DNA of 64,000 nt from Oscillospiraceae bacterium (GCA_015067305.1 SVMT01000008.1:1-64000); one strand, 5' to 3'. Positions 24,583 through 33,650 are shown, counted from the stretch's first letter. Numbers and translations are program-made. Notes: generated by a model not told the origin, from the sequence alone.

Positions 24583-26157
24583 ATGGAAAAAATATATACT
24601 TTGGATACGACTCTCCGTGACGGGCTTCAGGCTCAGACGGTCTCGTTTTCGCTGAAAGATAAATTGAATATAATCGGACTGCTTGATAAGCTTGGTGTTG
24701 ATTTTATCGAGGTGGGAAATCCCGCTTTCGGGAAAGCTGATGAGGAGTTCTTTAAGAAATTGGAATCTGTGAAGACTGTTAATTCCAAACTCATAACATT
24801 TACTCCGACTTGTAGAGTGGGTGAGGCAGCCACAGACTCTGTGGCTCTCAATGCTTTGGCTGGGACTAATATAAAATACTGTACGGTATTCGGTAAGACA
24901 TGGAAACTTCATGTCGATGAAGTTCTTAAAACTACTGAAGAAGAAAATCTCCGCATGATAAAGGACAGTATTGAATATCTGAGAAGTAAGGGCAAAACTG
25001 TATTTTTCGACGGAGAACATTTCTTTGACGGGTACAAGCATAACCATGATTATGCCATAGAGGTCCTTCGTACTGCCGCTTCCGCAGGGGCTGATACTCT
25101 TATTTTATGTGATACTAACGGCGGATGTTTCCCCGATGATATTAAAAAAGCTGTTCGTGAAGTTACAAAGCTTTTTGGCGTAAAGGTCGGTGTCCATGTT
25201 CATAACGACTGTGATATGGCTGTTGCGAATTCCGTTACGGCGGCTCTTTGCGGCTGTGTCCATGTTCAGGGTACTCTGAACGGTATCGGAGAACGGTGCG
25301 GAAACGCAAATCTGTCTACCATAATCGCAAATCTTCAGCTTAAAAAGAATTTTAAGGTCCTTCCTGACGGACATATCAGCCGTTTGACTGAAATTTCCCG
25401 TGCTGTTGCTCAGATCACAAATCTTTCCACAACCTCAATGCCTTATATCAGCCGTAACGCTTTTGCACATAAAGCGGGAATGCATGTTGACGGTGTTATG
25501 AAAAATCCCGCAACCTTTGAACATATTGACCCTTCTCTTGTTGGAAACAAACGTAATTTTATCCTTTCCGAGATCAGCGGAAAAAGCGCACTTGTGAATT
25601 CCGTTAAAAAAGTTATTCCCGATATGGAAAAAGATGACCCCAGAATGGATGGACTTTTAAAAGTTCTCAAACAAAAAGAGTCTGACGGTTATCATTTTGA
25701 AGCAGCTCAGGAATCCCTTGAGTTGGTGATCAAAAGACAGCTTGGGCTTTGTAAACCGTTTTTTGAGGTTGAAAAACTCAAACTTATTGACGAACAGATC
25801 ACCGAAACCAGCGCAAATACAAGTTATGCCTTCATCAAAGTTTCTGTCAACGGTGTTGAAGAGATCGCCGCCGCTGAAAGTGACGGTCCTGTTCATGCTC
25901 TTGACCAGGCACTCAGAAAGTCTCTGTATAATATTTATCCATCCTTGCAGAATGTCAGCCTTACGGACTATAAAGTTCGTGTTCTTGACGGAAGATCTTC
26001 TACCGGATCAAAAGTCCGAGTTCTTATTGAAAGCTCCGACGGGGTCGATGTATGGAATACTGTTGGTGTTTCTGTTGACATTATTGAAGCATCCAAAATG
26101 GCAATAGTTGATTCTATAGAATATAAATTGATGAAAGATATGAATAAAAATCACTAA
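24583..26157 (+). CDS. cimA: (R)-citramalate synthase CimA
   Basis: About 524 residues. The N-terminal HMGL/isopropylmalate synthase-like barrel has TLDTTLRDGLQAQTVSFS (about 5-22), FDGEHFFDGYKHN (about 148-160) and the metal ligands in GVHVHNDCDMAVANS (about 204). The C-terminal LeuA-type regulatory domain spans about 390-520. These and the length match citramalate synthase, which joins pyruvate and acetyl-CoA as the first step of threonine-independent isoleucine synthesis. The start is the ATG with AAAGGAAATT upstream. It is divergent from the tryptophan attenuator unit. The C-terminal domain suggests isoleucine feedback. Confidence 0.9.
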   Translation: MEKIYTLDTTLRDGLQAQTVSFSLKDKLNIIGLLDKLGVDFIEVGNPAFGKADEEFFKKLESVKTVNSKLITFTPTCRVGEAATDSVALNALAGTNIKYCTVFGKTWKLHVDEVLKTTEEENLRMIKDSIEYLRSKGKTVFFDGEHFFDGYKHNHDYAIEVLRTAASAGADTLILCDTNGGCFPDDIKKAVREVTKLFGVKVGVHVHNDCDMAVANSVTAALCGCVHVQGTLNGIGERCGNANLSTIIANLQLKKNFKVLPDGHISRLTEISRAVAQITNLSTTSMPYISRNAFAHKAGMHVDGVMKNPATFEHIDPSLVGNKRNFILSEISGKSALVNSVKKVIPDMEKDDPRMDGLLKVLKQKESDGYHFEAAQESLELVIKRQLGLCKPFFEVEKLKLIDEQITETSANTSYAFIKVSVNGVEEIAAAESDGPVHALDQALRKSLYNIYPSLQNVSLTDYKVRVLDGRSSTGSKVRVLIESSDGVDVWNTVGVSVDIIEASKMAIVDSIEYKLMKDMNKNH

Positions 26158-26161
26158 AGAT

Positions 26162-26190
26162 GAATAATTCTTTCCTCTTTCGCATATAAT
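26162..26190 (+). promoter_or_regulatory. Sigma-E-like promoter of spoIIP
   Basis: GAATAAT (26162-26168), 14 bp, CATATAAT (26183-26190). This fits the mother-cell sigma-E pattern (ATA-rich -35, 14-15 bp, CATA...T) better than a vegetative one, and agrees with spoIIP being a sigma-E gene in Bacillus. Confidence 0.5.
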
Positions 26191-26227
26191 TAAATTGTGA
26201 AATATTAAAGGAAGAGGGAAGATTCTG

Positions 26228-27298
26228 ATGTTTTGGGCAAAAAATATTGACGGAGACAAGCAATACAGTCAAAGAATTGCAAATCCCGCGGTTTCACTTC
26301 TCTCTGCTGTTTTGGTTTTATGCGGAGTTGCAACGGTGACGGTTGGTGATGCTCCGTTGGTACCTCGCAGTACATCTGATTTTTCCGAGGTTTGCAATGT
26401 CAGACTTCCACTATGTCTGCCTGCGGCAGGGAAGATACCTATGCTGATGTTTCTTCCCAATTTCGGAAACATTGAGGTTCCTGATATTTCCCAAAATGTT
26501 TTGCCCGAAAACGCTCTTCCCGTGGTTTCATTAACGCTTCAGCCTCCGGCAACAATGAACGGCGAGGATGGCGTTTACATAAATAATGAAGCGAAAAAAG
26601 AAATAGATGTACGGAGTCTTCTTGATTCCGAACTTGATATCAAGTTGAAAAAAGACGGTTCCGTTCAGGTCATAATTTACCATACACATGGTTCGGAGAG
26701 CTACAACAAGGAAGGACTTCCTTATTACGGTGACGGATTTTACGATGTCCATACCGACGATATGACTGAGAATGTTGTTCATATTGGGCAAAAGATCACG
26801 GAAAAACTTCGTGAAAAAGGTATAGGTGTGGTTCATGATACCACGATGTACGACCTTGACGGCTATAATGACGCATATGCACGTTCATGTGATGGGGTTG
26901 AGAATCTGCTTTCTTTGTATCCTGATGCCAAAATAATTCTCGATATCCACCGTGACACAATCGTTCTTGAAAACGGTTCAAAGTACCGTCCTGTAGTTGA
27001 ATATAAAAATAAAAATGCAGCGCAGATGATGATCCTTGTCGGAACAGGTAAGGCTTCAGCTCCAAACGATCATTGGATGGAGAATCTTTCTTTTGCTGTC
27101 AAAATACAGCGTGAAGCTGAAGCTATCTGCAAAAATGTAATGCGCCCGATATTATTGCGAAATTCTGGATATAATCAGCATCTTACAAACGGTTCTCTTC
27201 TTGTTGAAATGGGGACTTGTGGCAACTCTCTTGAAGAAGCGGAGCTTTCCGCAGAAATACTCTCAGAAGCCATTATCAGAGCTTTTGATATGAATTAA
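26228..27298 (+). CDS. spoIIP: Stage II sporulation protein P
   Basis: A 356-residue protein with an N-terminal membrane segment (about 23-40) and a C-terminal amidase/endopeptidase domain marked by VIIYHTHGSESYNKEG (about 151-166), LDIHRDTI (about 238) and MMILVGTG. SpoIIP degrades septal peptidoglycan together with SpoIID and SpoIIM during engulfment. The length and key His/Glu motif are intact. Start ATG with GGAAGAGGGAAG upstream. The next gene follows at 15 nt. Its presence shows that the organism can make, or descends from makers of, endospores. Confidence 0.92.
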   Translation: MFWAKNIDGDKQYSQRIANPAVSLLSAVLVLCGVATVTVGDAPLVPRSTSDFSEVCNVRLPLCLPAAGKIPMLMFLPNFGNIEVPDISQNVLPENALPVVSLTLQPPATMNGEDGVYINNEAKKEIDVRSLLDSELDIKLKKDGSVQVIIYHTHGSESYNKEGLPYYGDGFYDVHTDDMTENVVHIGQKITEKLREKGIGVVHDTTMYDLDGYNDAYARSCDGVENLLSLYPDAKIILDIHRDTIVLENGSKYRPVVEYKNKNAAQMMILVGTGKASAPNDHWMENLSFAVKIQREAEAICKNVMRPILLRNSGYNQHLTNGSLLVEMGTCGNSLEEAELSAEILSEAIIRAFDMN

Positions 27299-27313
27299 AA
27301 CGAAAGGAATGAT

Positions 27314-28453
27314 TTGAAAATGAAGAAAAGTGATTGGATAATAATCATACCTTTTTTGATGTTCATTTTTACTTTCGGACTTCTATATTTTGTTCTTCCT
27401 GATATAGAGTTCTCTGAAACAGAGAATAAATATCTCCAGCAGTTTCCGAAAGTTACTTTTAAAAATATATTTAACGGTGATTTTGAATCCGATTTTGAAA
27501 CTTATCTTTCCGATCAGATAGCGGGAAGAGATATGTGGGTCGCAAGTAATACGGTTTTGCTTTCAGCGTCGGGAAAAAAGGATATCAACGGCGTTTATAT
27601 GGGCGACAACGGTTATCTTTTGGAGGTCTTCGACAATATTGATATGGATCGCTATCATAAGCAGATCTCTGCATTGAATAAGTTTTCATCCTATGTTGAT
27701 GTTCCCGTTTACTTTACGATAGTACCGAATTCGGTAAGTATACACGAAGACAAGCTTCCTGAATTTGCAGTGAATTACAGTCAGGACAAGTATATTTCCG
27801 AATTTTACTCAGCACTTTCTTCGGAAATTACAACCATAGATGTTTCAACGGTTCTGAAAGAACATTCAGACGAATACATTTTTTACAGAACAGACCACCA
27901 TTGGACAACTTACGGTTCGCTTCTGGCGTTTAATAAAATTGCCGAGGTCATGAATATTGAGCCTGTCCAAGAGTCTGACTTGATCTCTGTGGATGTTTCC
28001 TCTGAATTTCTCGGAACATTTTTTTCAAAGGGTAATTTTATTGTTGAATCGGACATTATCACCCGTTATGATTTCAAAGAACCTGTTTCTTTTACCGTGA
28101 CTTTAGATGATGGAACAGTTTCAGAGACTCTTTATGACGAGTCATATCTTGCGAAAAAGGACAAGTATGCGTATTTTGCCCACGGAAATCCTGCTCATCT
28201 GACAGTGAAATCGGAGTCTGAAAGTGAAAAAACTCTTGTTATTGTCAAAGATTCCTACGCCCATTGTATGCTGCCGTTTTTTGTTTCTCAATACAGCGAG
28301 ATACATATGCTTGACCCTCGTTATATCAAAACGAATCTGACGGAATACATCAAGGCTCTTGAACCTGATGAAATATTGATCTTGTACAACGCAAAGACCC
28401 TTTCCGATGACGTTAATTTTACCCGTCTCGGAACCGCACCGACTGAAAAGTAA
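27314..28453 (+). CDS. DHHW family protein (SGNH/AlgX-like)
   Basis: A 379-residue protein with one N-terminal membrane anchor (about 10-32) and an extracytoplasmic SGNH-hydrolase-like domain carrying YRTDHHWTTYGS (about 195-206), the signature that names the DHHW family and is shared with AlgX/AlgJ-type acetyltransferases. LVIVKDSYAHCMLPFF (about 310) and LDPRYIK match the other conserved blocks. It may modify a cell-wall or spore polysaccharide; co-transcription with spoIIP (15 nt gap) suggests a sporulation role. Two starts are possible: TTG at 27314, five nt after AGGA, or ATG at 27320. Confidence 0.8.
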   Translation: MKMKKSDWIIIIPFLMFIFTFGLLYFVLPDIEFSETENKYLQQFPKVTFKNIFNGDFESDFETYLSDQIAGRDMWVASNTVLLSASGKKDINGVYMGDNGYLLEVFDNIDMDRYHKQISALNKFSSYVDVPVYFTIVPNSVSIHEDKLPEFAVNYSQDKYISEFYSALSSEITTIDVSTVLKEHSDEYIFYRTDHHWTTYGSLLAFNKIAEVMNIEPVQESDLISVDVSSEFLGTFFSKGNFIVESDIITRYDFKEPVSFTVTLDDGTVSETLYDESYLAKKDKYAYFAHGNPAHLTVKSESESEKTLVIVKDSYAHCMLPFFVSQYSEIHMLDPRYIKTNLTEYIKALEPDEILILYNAKTLSDDVNFTRLGTAPTEK

Positions 28454-28471
28454 ATGTTTGAGATTTTTTAT

Positions 28472-28555
28472 GGGAAAACCTTATTTTCGCGGAAAAATAA
28501 GGTTTTCCCCAACTAATACCCGAAGGGTATTTGTGCCCTTATCCAACAAAACCGA
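28472..28555 (+). repeat. Left arm of an 84-bp inverted repeat, with a terminator
   Basis: Starts with a terminator hairpin (GGGAAAACCTTATTTT ... AAATAAGGTTTTCCC) after the DHHW gene, then CCAACTAATACCCGAAGGG and CCTTATCCAACAAAACCGA. The reverse complement occurs at 32379-32463 with only two or three differences, all inside the hairpin loop. Confidence 0.85.
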
Positions 28556-28690
28556 GCTGGGTGTATTTATAAAAAATAACAGCTAACGAATGAGGTAGCT
28601 GTTGAAATTTTTAGTTTGGTTTTTTGAAATTTGAAAAAGGGTACATGGAAAATAATTTTACAAAAAATGGTTTCCCGTATATAACTATAT
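28556..28690 (+). repeat. Intergenic composite repeat, copy R1 (degenerate)
   Basis: GTATTTATAAA, a hairpin AACAGCTA ... TAGCTGTT, then TTTTTTGAAA and a terminator-like GGAAAATAATTTTACAAAAAATGGTTTCC. The order of parts is the same as in R3 (29985-30155) and R4 (34968-35100). Confidence 0.6.
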
Positions 28691-28770
28691 ATCAAATTTC
28701 GGGTAAATAGCGAATTAAATGTGGTAATTCTGCAAAGGTTCTTGACTTTGCCGAAATTTCGGGTTAATAT
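28691..28770 (+). promoter_or_regulatory. Promoter of the DnaJ-like gene with palindromic spacer
   Basis: TTGACT (28742-28747), 17 bp, TAATAT (28765-28770). The spacer contains the perfect palindrome CCGAAATTTCGG (28751-28762). AAATTTCGGGT occurs again exactly 60 bp upstream (28694-28704). This looks like an operator pair; the binding protein is unknown. Confidence 0.5.
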
Positions 28771-28811
28771 AGATATATTGAAAATAATTCATCGCAGAGG
28801 AAAGGTGAAAA

Positions 28812-29279
28812 ATGCAGGATCCATATCAGGTTCTCGGAGTGGCGAATACTGCCACAGATGACGAAATAAAAAAGGCTTACAGAAAGCTTGCGGCAAAGTA
28901 TCATCCCGATCTGAATCCGGGAGATAAGGTCGCAGAGCAGAAGATGCAGGAAGTGAACAGTGCGTATGAGTTGATAAAAGATATACGCAGCGGCAAAAGA
29001 TCTGAAGCTTCGGCATACGGTAGTGCAGGTTCGACTTATGGGCAGAATCCCAATTACGGAGGGTATTGGTACGGAGGCTATGGTCAGAACGGTTATGGCA
29101 GAAGTTATACTCAGAATTCTCAGAGTTATGAAGACGAAGAAGCCGATTATGAGGATATCTGGCAGAGCTACCGCAGAAATGTTCGCGTCGTCACGTTCCC
29201 GTTTTGGAAGATAATCCTGGGACTTATGGCTTTCAGACTGTTGAGCAGGATCTTTTTCGGCTTTTTATTCGGAATATAA
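28812..29279 (+). CDS. J-domain (DnaJ-like) protein with C-terminal membrane segment
   Basis: A 155-residue protein. Residues 2-62 form a J-domain with the Hsp70-stimulating HPD in KYHPDLNPG (about 31-39). A Gly/Tyr-rich stretch (about 70-100: [18 protein letters not shown]) follows, as in DnaJ linkers. The C-terminal end (about 130-155: [23 protein letters not shown]) is hydrophobic. There is no zinc-finger or C-terminal substrate domain, so it is not DnaJ itself but probably a membrane-tethered cochaperone. AGAGGAAAGGTG precedes the ATG. A zinc-ribbon membrane protein gene follows 34 nt later. Confidence 0.85.
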   Translation: MQDPYQVLGVANTATDDEIKKAYRKLAAKYHPDLNPGDKVAEQKMQEVNSAYELIKDIRSGKRSEASAYGSAGSTYGQNPNYGGYWYGGYGQNGYGRSYTQNSQSYEDEEADYEDIWQSYRRNVRVVTFPFWKIILGLMAFRLLSRIFFGFLFGI

Positions 29280-29313
29280 AATATTTTATAATTACATTTA
29301 AAGGAACATCATC

Positions 29314-29721
29314 ATGGGAAAATTAAGAGAAAAATTTTATAAGTTTATGATTGGAAGATACGGTACTGACATACTTAATAAGGATATGCTTTGGCTGACG
29401 ATAATTCTTGTTTTGCTGAATCTGTTTATCAGGTCCACGATCGTTTATCTCCTTGTTTATGCTCTGTTTTTTATTTCACTTTATAGAATGTTTTCTAAAA
29501 AAGTGGTGAAACGCCGTGCTGAAAATGCAAAATATATCATTCACAGAAATAAGGTTGTGAAGTTTTTCAAGCTTCAGTATAATAAGATCAAATATTTCAA
29601 GGAATTCAAATATGTGACTTGCAAAAACTGCAAGGCTGTCATTCGTGTTCCCCGCAAAAAGGGCACACGCAACATCTCCTGCCCCGGCTGCGGAAATCCG
29701 ATTACTGTAGTGATCAAATGA
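29314..29721 (+). CDS. Small membrane protein with C-terminal zinc ribbon
   Basis: A 135-residue protein with two hydrophobic segments (about 25-37 and 41-58), a basic stretch, and a C-terminal zinc ribbon CKNCKAVIRVPRKKG ... SCPGCG (two CxxC pairs). It follows the J-domain gene by 34 nt with its own AAAGGAA, so the two probably work together at the membrane. I do not know a characterised homologue. Confidence 0.75.
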   Translation: MGKLREKFYKFMIGRYGTDILNKDMLWLTIILVLLNLFIRSTIVYLLVYALFFISLYRMFSKKVVKRRAENAKYIIHRNKVVKFFKLQYNKIKYFKEFKYVTCKNCKAVIRVPRKKGTRNISCPGCGNPITVVIK

Positions 29722-29739
29722 AAAGTAAATAATAGTTTT

Positions 29740-30155
29740 GCGGGGGAACATTTTTGTAAAATTGTTCCCCCGCACCTCTTCAAAAAACTTTTACCGAGCA
29801 AAGCTCAAAAATTAAAGCAAAAAAACTCCAACAGCTACCGTGAAATAATATATAAGCTTATCTGTTGATATTTATTTTTTTGTTATTCACCCCAAGTATC
29901 GGTTTTCTTTTTTGGATGGGGTATGGGGAAACCCTTTTTTCTTTTCGCGGAAAAAGGTATCTGCCCCCAAACCCCCACCCGGAAAACCGAGTTTGGAAAT
30001 ATTTATAAATCATCCCCAATAACTGCCGTAAATAAGAAATAAAATGCGGTAGCTGTTGGGGTTTTAGGTTGGATATTGGAGCTTTGCTCGGTAAAAGTTT
30101 TTTGAAAGGGGTACGGGGAAAACTATTTTACAAAAATGTTTTCCCCGTTAAAATA
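29740..30155. repeat. Pair of inverted intergenic composite repeats, R2 and R3
   Basis: R2 (about 29740-29870, minus orientation) and R3 (about 29985-30155, plus orientation) are inverted copies. Each has an outer terminator (GCGGGGGAACA/TGTTCCCCCGC; GGGGAAAAC/GTTTTCCCC), then TTCAAAAAACTTTTACCGAG with CAAAGCTC, then an inner block with CCAACAGCTACCG. Between them lie TCGGTTTTCTTTT and GGAAAACCGAGTTTGG modules also seen near 28545 and 62420. This 441-bp gap between convergent genes holds no coding sequence; the hairpins act as terminators for both sides. Confidence 0.75.
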
Positions 30156-30162
30156 CTCTAAC

Positions 30163-31236
30163 TTATATTATCTCAAGCTCGTCTGCGGAGGGAAACTTCG
30201 GGAACGTCTTGCAGATAGAATCCTGATACCAGAAAGATACAGAGGATATGTCGTCCTGCAAGGGCAGATATCTGCCGTCTTTTCTCCAACCGAGAGCCTG
30301 TATCGTGACTCGTATATCTTTTTTGAAGTAGATCGGATCGCAAATGTGCCATCTGTAGAGCGAGAATCTTGTGTTTGCGGAATAGAGACCGTTTGGTCTG
30401 ATGACTTTCGGCATACCTGCATATGGGGTACAGTATTCAACGTATTTTCCGTCCACATCCCAGTCATATGCGCCGCAGAAATAGTCTTCCGTTCCTGTTC
30501 CGCAGATAGTGGGATAATCTGTATCCCCGTCAAGGTAGAATTTTATTTCACCTTCGCCCCACCAGTTGTTATTGTTTACACCCCAAAACATATATGTTCC
30601 GACATAGTGACCGTTGCCCTGAACATTGTCAAGAAGTGTGTATACTTCTTTGTATGGTAGAGGATTTGTGCGTCTGAACTGCGCGTGGAAATATCCGCAG
30701 TCAGTGGGGACTTCCGTCAGTACATAGTCGATCTGATAATAGAGAATTATTGGTGCTGTATGTATATTTTCAATGGTTATCTTGCAATTTTTGCGGAAAG
30801 GCATGTCCCAATAACAGTTGAAACCTCTTTTGGGGTTCACACAAACCGCAAGAGACGTTACCTGAGTGTAGCCTCCATACAGCGCATTTGCGAAAAAGTC
30901 GCCCAGGGGAACTTCCACTGAGGGCGTATCACTATCGTCCCAATACATTCTGATGATAAGATCTCTGTTTCCGCTGCTGTTGTCCGTCATCCAGATGTGC
31001 TTAATGATGCCTGATTCTTTGATGTTGGCTATCTCAAAAGTCTCGCCCGCTTTGATCTCTATTGAGGGAGATATCTTCCAGCCTTTGCCTAAGTCTCTTG
31101 CACAGGATGCTCCCGTGCCTGTTTCAGCCATTCCGCCTTTGCCTTTTTCTCCTGTGAAATTTTCGGCAGAAATTGACCTCGATTCGCAATCGCTGAGTTT
31201 TGATAATCCAAACATTTGAGGAAATAAATTGTTCAT
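30163..31236 (-). CDS. GH172 / DUF2961 family glycoside hydrolase
   Basis: A 357-residue protein of the DUF2961 (GH172) family: SRSISAENFTGEKGKGG at the N terminus, IKHIWMTD, EVPLGDFF (about 110), GFNCYWDMPFRK (about 135), GEGEIKFYLDGD and CGTGTEDYFCGAYD (about 235-248). The acidic residues in these blocks are those expected of the family, whose members include difructose-dianhydride- and D-arabinofuranose-processing enzymes. No signal peptide is visible. AAGGAGG precedes the ATG. It is divergent from an AraC regulator, its probable activator. The substrate is unknown. Confidence 0.85.
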   Translation of the reverse strand: MNNLFPQMFGLSKLSDCESRSISAENFTGEKGKGGMAETGTGASCARDLGKGWKISPSIEIKAGETFEIANIKESGIIKHIWMTDNSSGNRDLIIRMYWDDSDTPSVEVPLGDFFANALYGGYTQVTSLAVCVNPKRGFNCYWDMPFRKNCKITIENIHTAPIILYYQIDYVLTEVPTDCGYFHAQFRRTNPLPYKEVYTLLDNVQGNGHYVGTYMFWGVNNNNWWGEGEIKFYLDGDTDYPTICGTGTEDYFCGAYDWDVDGKYVEYCTPYAGMPKVIRPNGLYSANTRFSLYRWHICDPIYFKKDIRVTIQALGWRKDGRYLPLQDDISSVSFWYQDSICKTFPKFPSADELEII

Positions 31237-31349
31237 ATATTGAAAACCTCCTTATTTTATACTATAATAATTATACTGTAAAGCTAAAAAAATTACAATT
31301 ACAGTATTTTGCATAATATTTGTCTATTATTGTCATTGGAGGTTCACTC

Positions 31350-32225
31350 TTGGATAAAAACTACTTTTCACCTTATGTTCGTTTAGCCATGTTTTCGACT
31401 ATTCAACCGCCATTCCTTATCCGTGAACGTATCATATATGATTATGAACTGATATTTGTCCGTGACGGAAAGAGCCGTTTGACTGTTGCGGGCACGGAAT
31501 ATATTTGCCAGAGAAATGATATTATATTTATTCGTCCCGGTATTCCGCATAAGTTTGAAAATTTCGGTGACTGTGTTTTTGAACAGCCACACATTCATTT
31601 TGATGTCTGTTATTGGGAACACAGTCTGAAAACTCCTGTTTCTTTCAAGAATATAAACGAAATGTCTGCTGAGGAGCGTTCTTGGATCCAAAGTGATGTT
31701 TTTCAGGACTGTGATATACCTTTTGTTTTCAGAGCTGCCGATCCTGAAGCGTTTCAAAAAGTTTTCTTTGATGTGTTGAGAACATTTATTTCAAACGGTG
31801 TGGGAAAGGAACTTTTATTGAAAGCTAAAATGCTGGAGCTTCTTCAGATCATTCTTGCACAATTTGAACGTAAAGGGACTGAGTTCGACGGTTCATATAT
31901 ACGCCCTGAAGTCCTTGTCAGGGATTATATAGACAATAATTTCCTGAATCCCTTGACCCTTGACCAAATTACAGGACTATTTCATGTGAACGTATATACT
32001 TTGCTCAGGAATTTCAAAAAGCATTACGGATGTTCCGTAATTGCATATTACAACAGTAAACGCTTTGAATACGCAAAACATCTTCTTGAAACTACGAATA
32101 TGTCCGTCAGCGCAATAAGTGAGCAGTTGAATATGGCTGATGTTTACGTGTTCAGCAAATTTTTCAAAAAATATGGGGGCATTTCCCCTCGTGAATATCG
32201 TAAAAAAACAGGATATGAGGCTTAA
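31350..32225 (+). CDS. AraC-family transcription regulator
   Basis: About 291 residues. N-terminal cupin-like sensor domain (YICQRNDIIFIRPGIPHKFE, about 50-70) and C-terminal double helix-turn-helix (about 190-290: LTLDQITGLFHVNVYTLLRNF and ending GGISPREYRKK). It should bind a sugar or glycan signal and control the divergent GH172 gene. I choose TTG at 31350 as start because a strong GGAGG lies seven nt upstream; the open frame runs ten codons further without such a site. Confidence 0.85.
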   Translation: MDKNYFSPYVRLAMFSTIQPPFLIRERIIYDYELIFVRDGKSRLTVAGTEYICQRNDIIFIRPGIPHKFENFGDCVFEQPHIHFDVCYWEHSLKTPVSFKNINEMSAEERSWIQSDVFQDCDIPFVFRAADPEAFQKVFFDVLRTFISNGVGKELLLKAKMLELLQIILAQFERKGTEFDGSYIRPEVLVRDYIDNNFLNPLTLDQITGLFHVNVYTLLRNFKKHYGCSVIAYYNSKRFEYAKHLLETTNMSVSAISEQLNMADVYVFSKFFKKYGGISPREYRKKTGYEA

Positions 32226-32378
32226 GAGTCCCCATTCCAAAAAGAAAAGCAAATTTGGTATTTTAAAAATATCAAATATGATTCAATATATTATGTCTTT
32301 AAAAATTAGTAATAGGAATGTCTCAAATGTTTGATTCTATACGTTAGTTGTTTGCTTTTGCTGAAAAAGATCTTTAAA

Positions 32379-32463
32379 TCGGTTTTGTTGGATAAGGGCA
32401 CAAATACCCTTCGGGTATTAGTTGGGGAAAACCTTATTTTTTCGTGAAAATAAGGTTTTCCCG
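32379..32463 (-). repeat. Right arm of the 84-bp inverted repeat, with terminator
   Basis: Reverse complement of 28472-28555. It includes the hairpin GGGAAAACCTTATTTT ... AAATAAGGTTTTCCC (32425-32463), which serves as terminator for the convergent AraC and Gfo/Idh genes. The rest of the 264-bp gap (32226-32378) shows nothing clear. Confidence 0.85.
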
Positions 32464-32489
32464 CAAGAATTATATTATTTAACTATATA

Positions 32490-33578
32490 TTAGTCAAAGT
32501 AAACAGTTTTGCCTGTTCTGTAAGATGTGTAGATAGCTTCGAGGATCTGAGAAACAACGAGAGCCTGTTCGGGTTTAACGCAGGGTTCTTTGTCGTTTAT
32601 AACTGCATCGATCCACTGAGCCATGTCGAGATCTGAAGGATTACCGTCGTCTACGCCGTCATAGAAAGCAACGCCGCCTGTAGAGAGGTCGATCTTCTTG
32701 AGGTAGAGTTTGGAGAATTCTTCGCCGTTAACTCTCATACCGTCGAGGAAGTCAACACCTGCTTCTGTACCTGCGAGAGTACATGTAGCTTCTCTGGGGT
32801 TAGCAAGGTTGATAGCCCAACTGGATTCAAGAATGATAGTAGCGCCGTTCTTCATTTTGATGAAACCGAAAGCGGAGTCTTCAACTGTGTACTTTTCAGG
32901 ATCCCAGGGTCCCCAAGCGTTAGCGGAGTTAGGTCTCTTACCAAGTTTGTAGTGGCAGTTACCGGAAACGGATTCAACTTCGTAGTTGTCCATCATGTAA
33001 AGTGTAAGGTCAAGAGCGTGTGTACCGATATCGATGAGGGGTCCGCCGCCCTGTTCTTCTTCGTTCATGAATACGCCCCAAGTGGGAACAGCTCTTCTTC
33101 TGATAGCGTGAGCTTTACCGAAGTAAATATCACCGAATACGCCTGCTTCACACATTGTTTTGAGGTGACGCATTTCTCTTGTCTGTCTGTTCTGATAACC
33201 GATTGTAAGTTTTTTGCCTGTTCTCTTTGCAGCTTCAAGCATCAATTTAGCATCAGCAACTGTTTTAGCCATGGGCTTTTCGCACATAACGTGTTTGCCT
33301 GCTTCGAGGGAAGCTACTGTGATAGGACCGTGAGATTTGTTGGGAGTGCAAACGTGGATAACGTCAACTTCGGGGCAGTCTGCGAGCATTTCCTTGTAGT
33401 CAGCGTATACTTTTGCGTCTTCTGTACCGTAATCTTTTGCAGCCTTTTCAGCTCTTTCAACGATGATATCGCAGAATGCAACCATTTCAACGTTGGGAAG
33501 TTTTGCGAGAGAAGGCATATGTTTACCGTTTGCGATACCGCCGCAACCGATAATACCGATCTTGAGTTTCTTTTCCAT
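32490..33578 (-). CDS. Gfo/Idh/MocA family oxidoreductase
   Basis: A 362-residue NAD(P)-dependent sugar or inositol dehydrogenase-like protein. Rossmann motif IGIIGCGGIANGKH (about 8-21), the VIHVCTPNKSHGPI and CEKPMAKTVADAKLM blocks (about 75-108) with the catalytic Lys of EKP, and GGGPLIDIGTHALDLTLYMM (about 175) with the conserved Asp-xxx-His. It oxidises or reduces a sugar-type substrate; which one is not visible. AAAGGAG precedes the ATG. It is divergent from the ROK kinase gene, and the two promoters share spacer sequence, so they are probably co-regulated. Confidence 0.88.
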   Translation of the reverse strand: MEKKLKIGIIGCGGIANGKHMPSLAKLPNVEMVAFCDIIVERAEKAAKDYGTEDAKVYADYKEMLADCPEVDVIHVCTPNKSHGPITVASLEAGKHVMCEKPMAKTVADAKLMLEAAKRTGKKLTIGYQNRQTREMRHLKTMCEAGVFGDIYFGKAHAIRRRAVPTWGVFMNEEEQGGGPLIDIGTHALDLTLYMMDNYEVESVSGNCHYKLGKRPNSANAWGPWDPEKYTVEDSAFGFIKMKNGATIILESSWAINLANPREATCTLAGTEAGVDFLDGMRVNGEEFSKLYLKKIDLSTGGVAFYDGVDDGNPSDLDMAQWIDAVINDKEPCVKPEQALVVSQILEAIYTSYRTGKTVYFD

Positions 33579-33650
33579 TTTTAATCGACTCCTTTGAGTT
33601 TATTTTGTTAAATTGGGTTTCTTGATAGTAAGAGATTAACTCACATATAT

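Noticed and set aside
28472-32463. The bracketed 3.9-kb block as a transposon
   Set aside because: No transposase or recombinase inside and no target-site duplication seen; the arms contain ordinary terminators.
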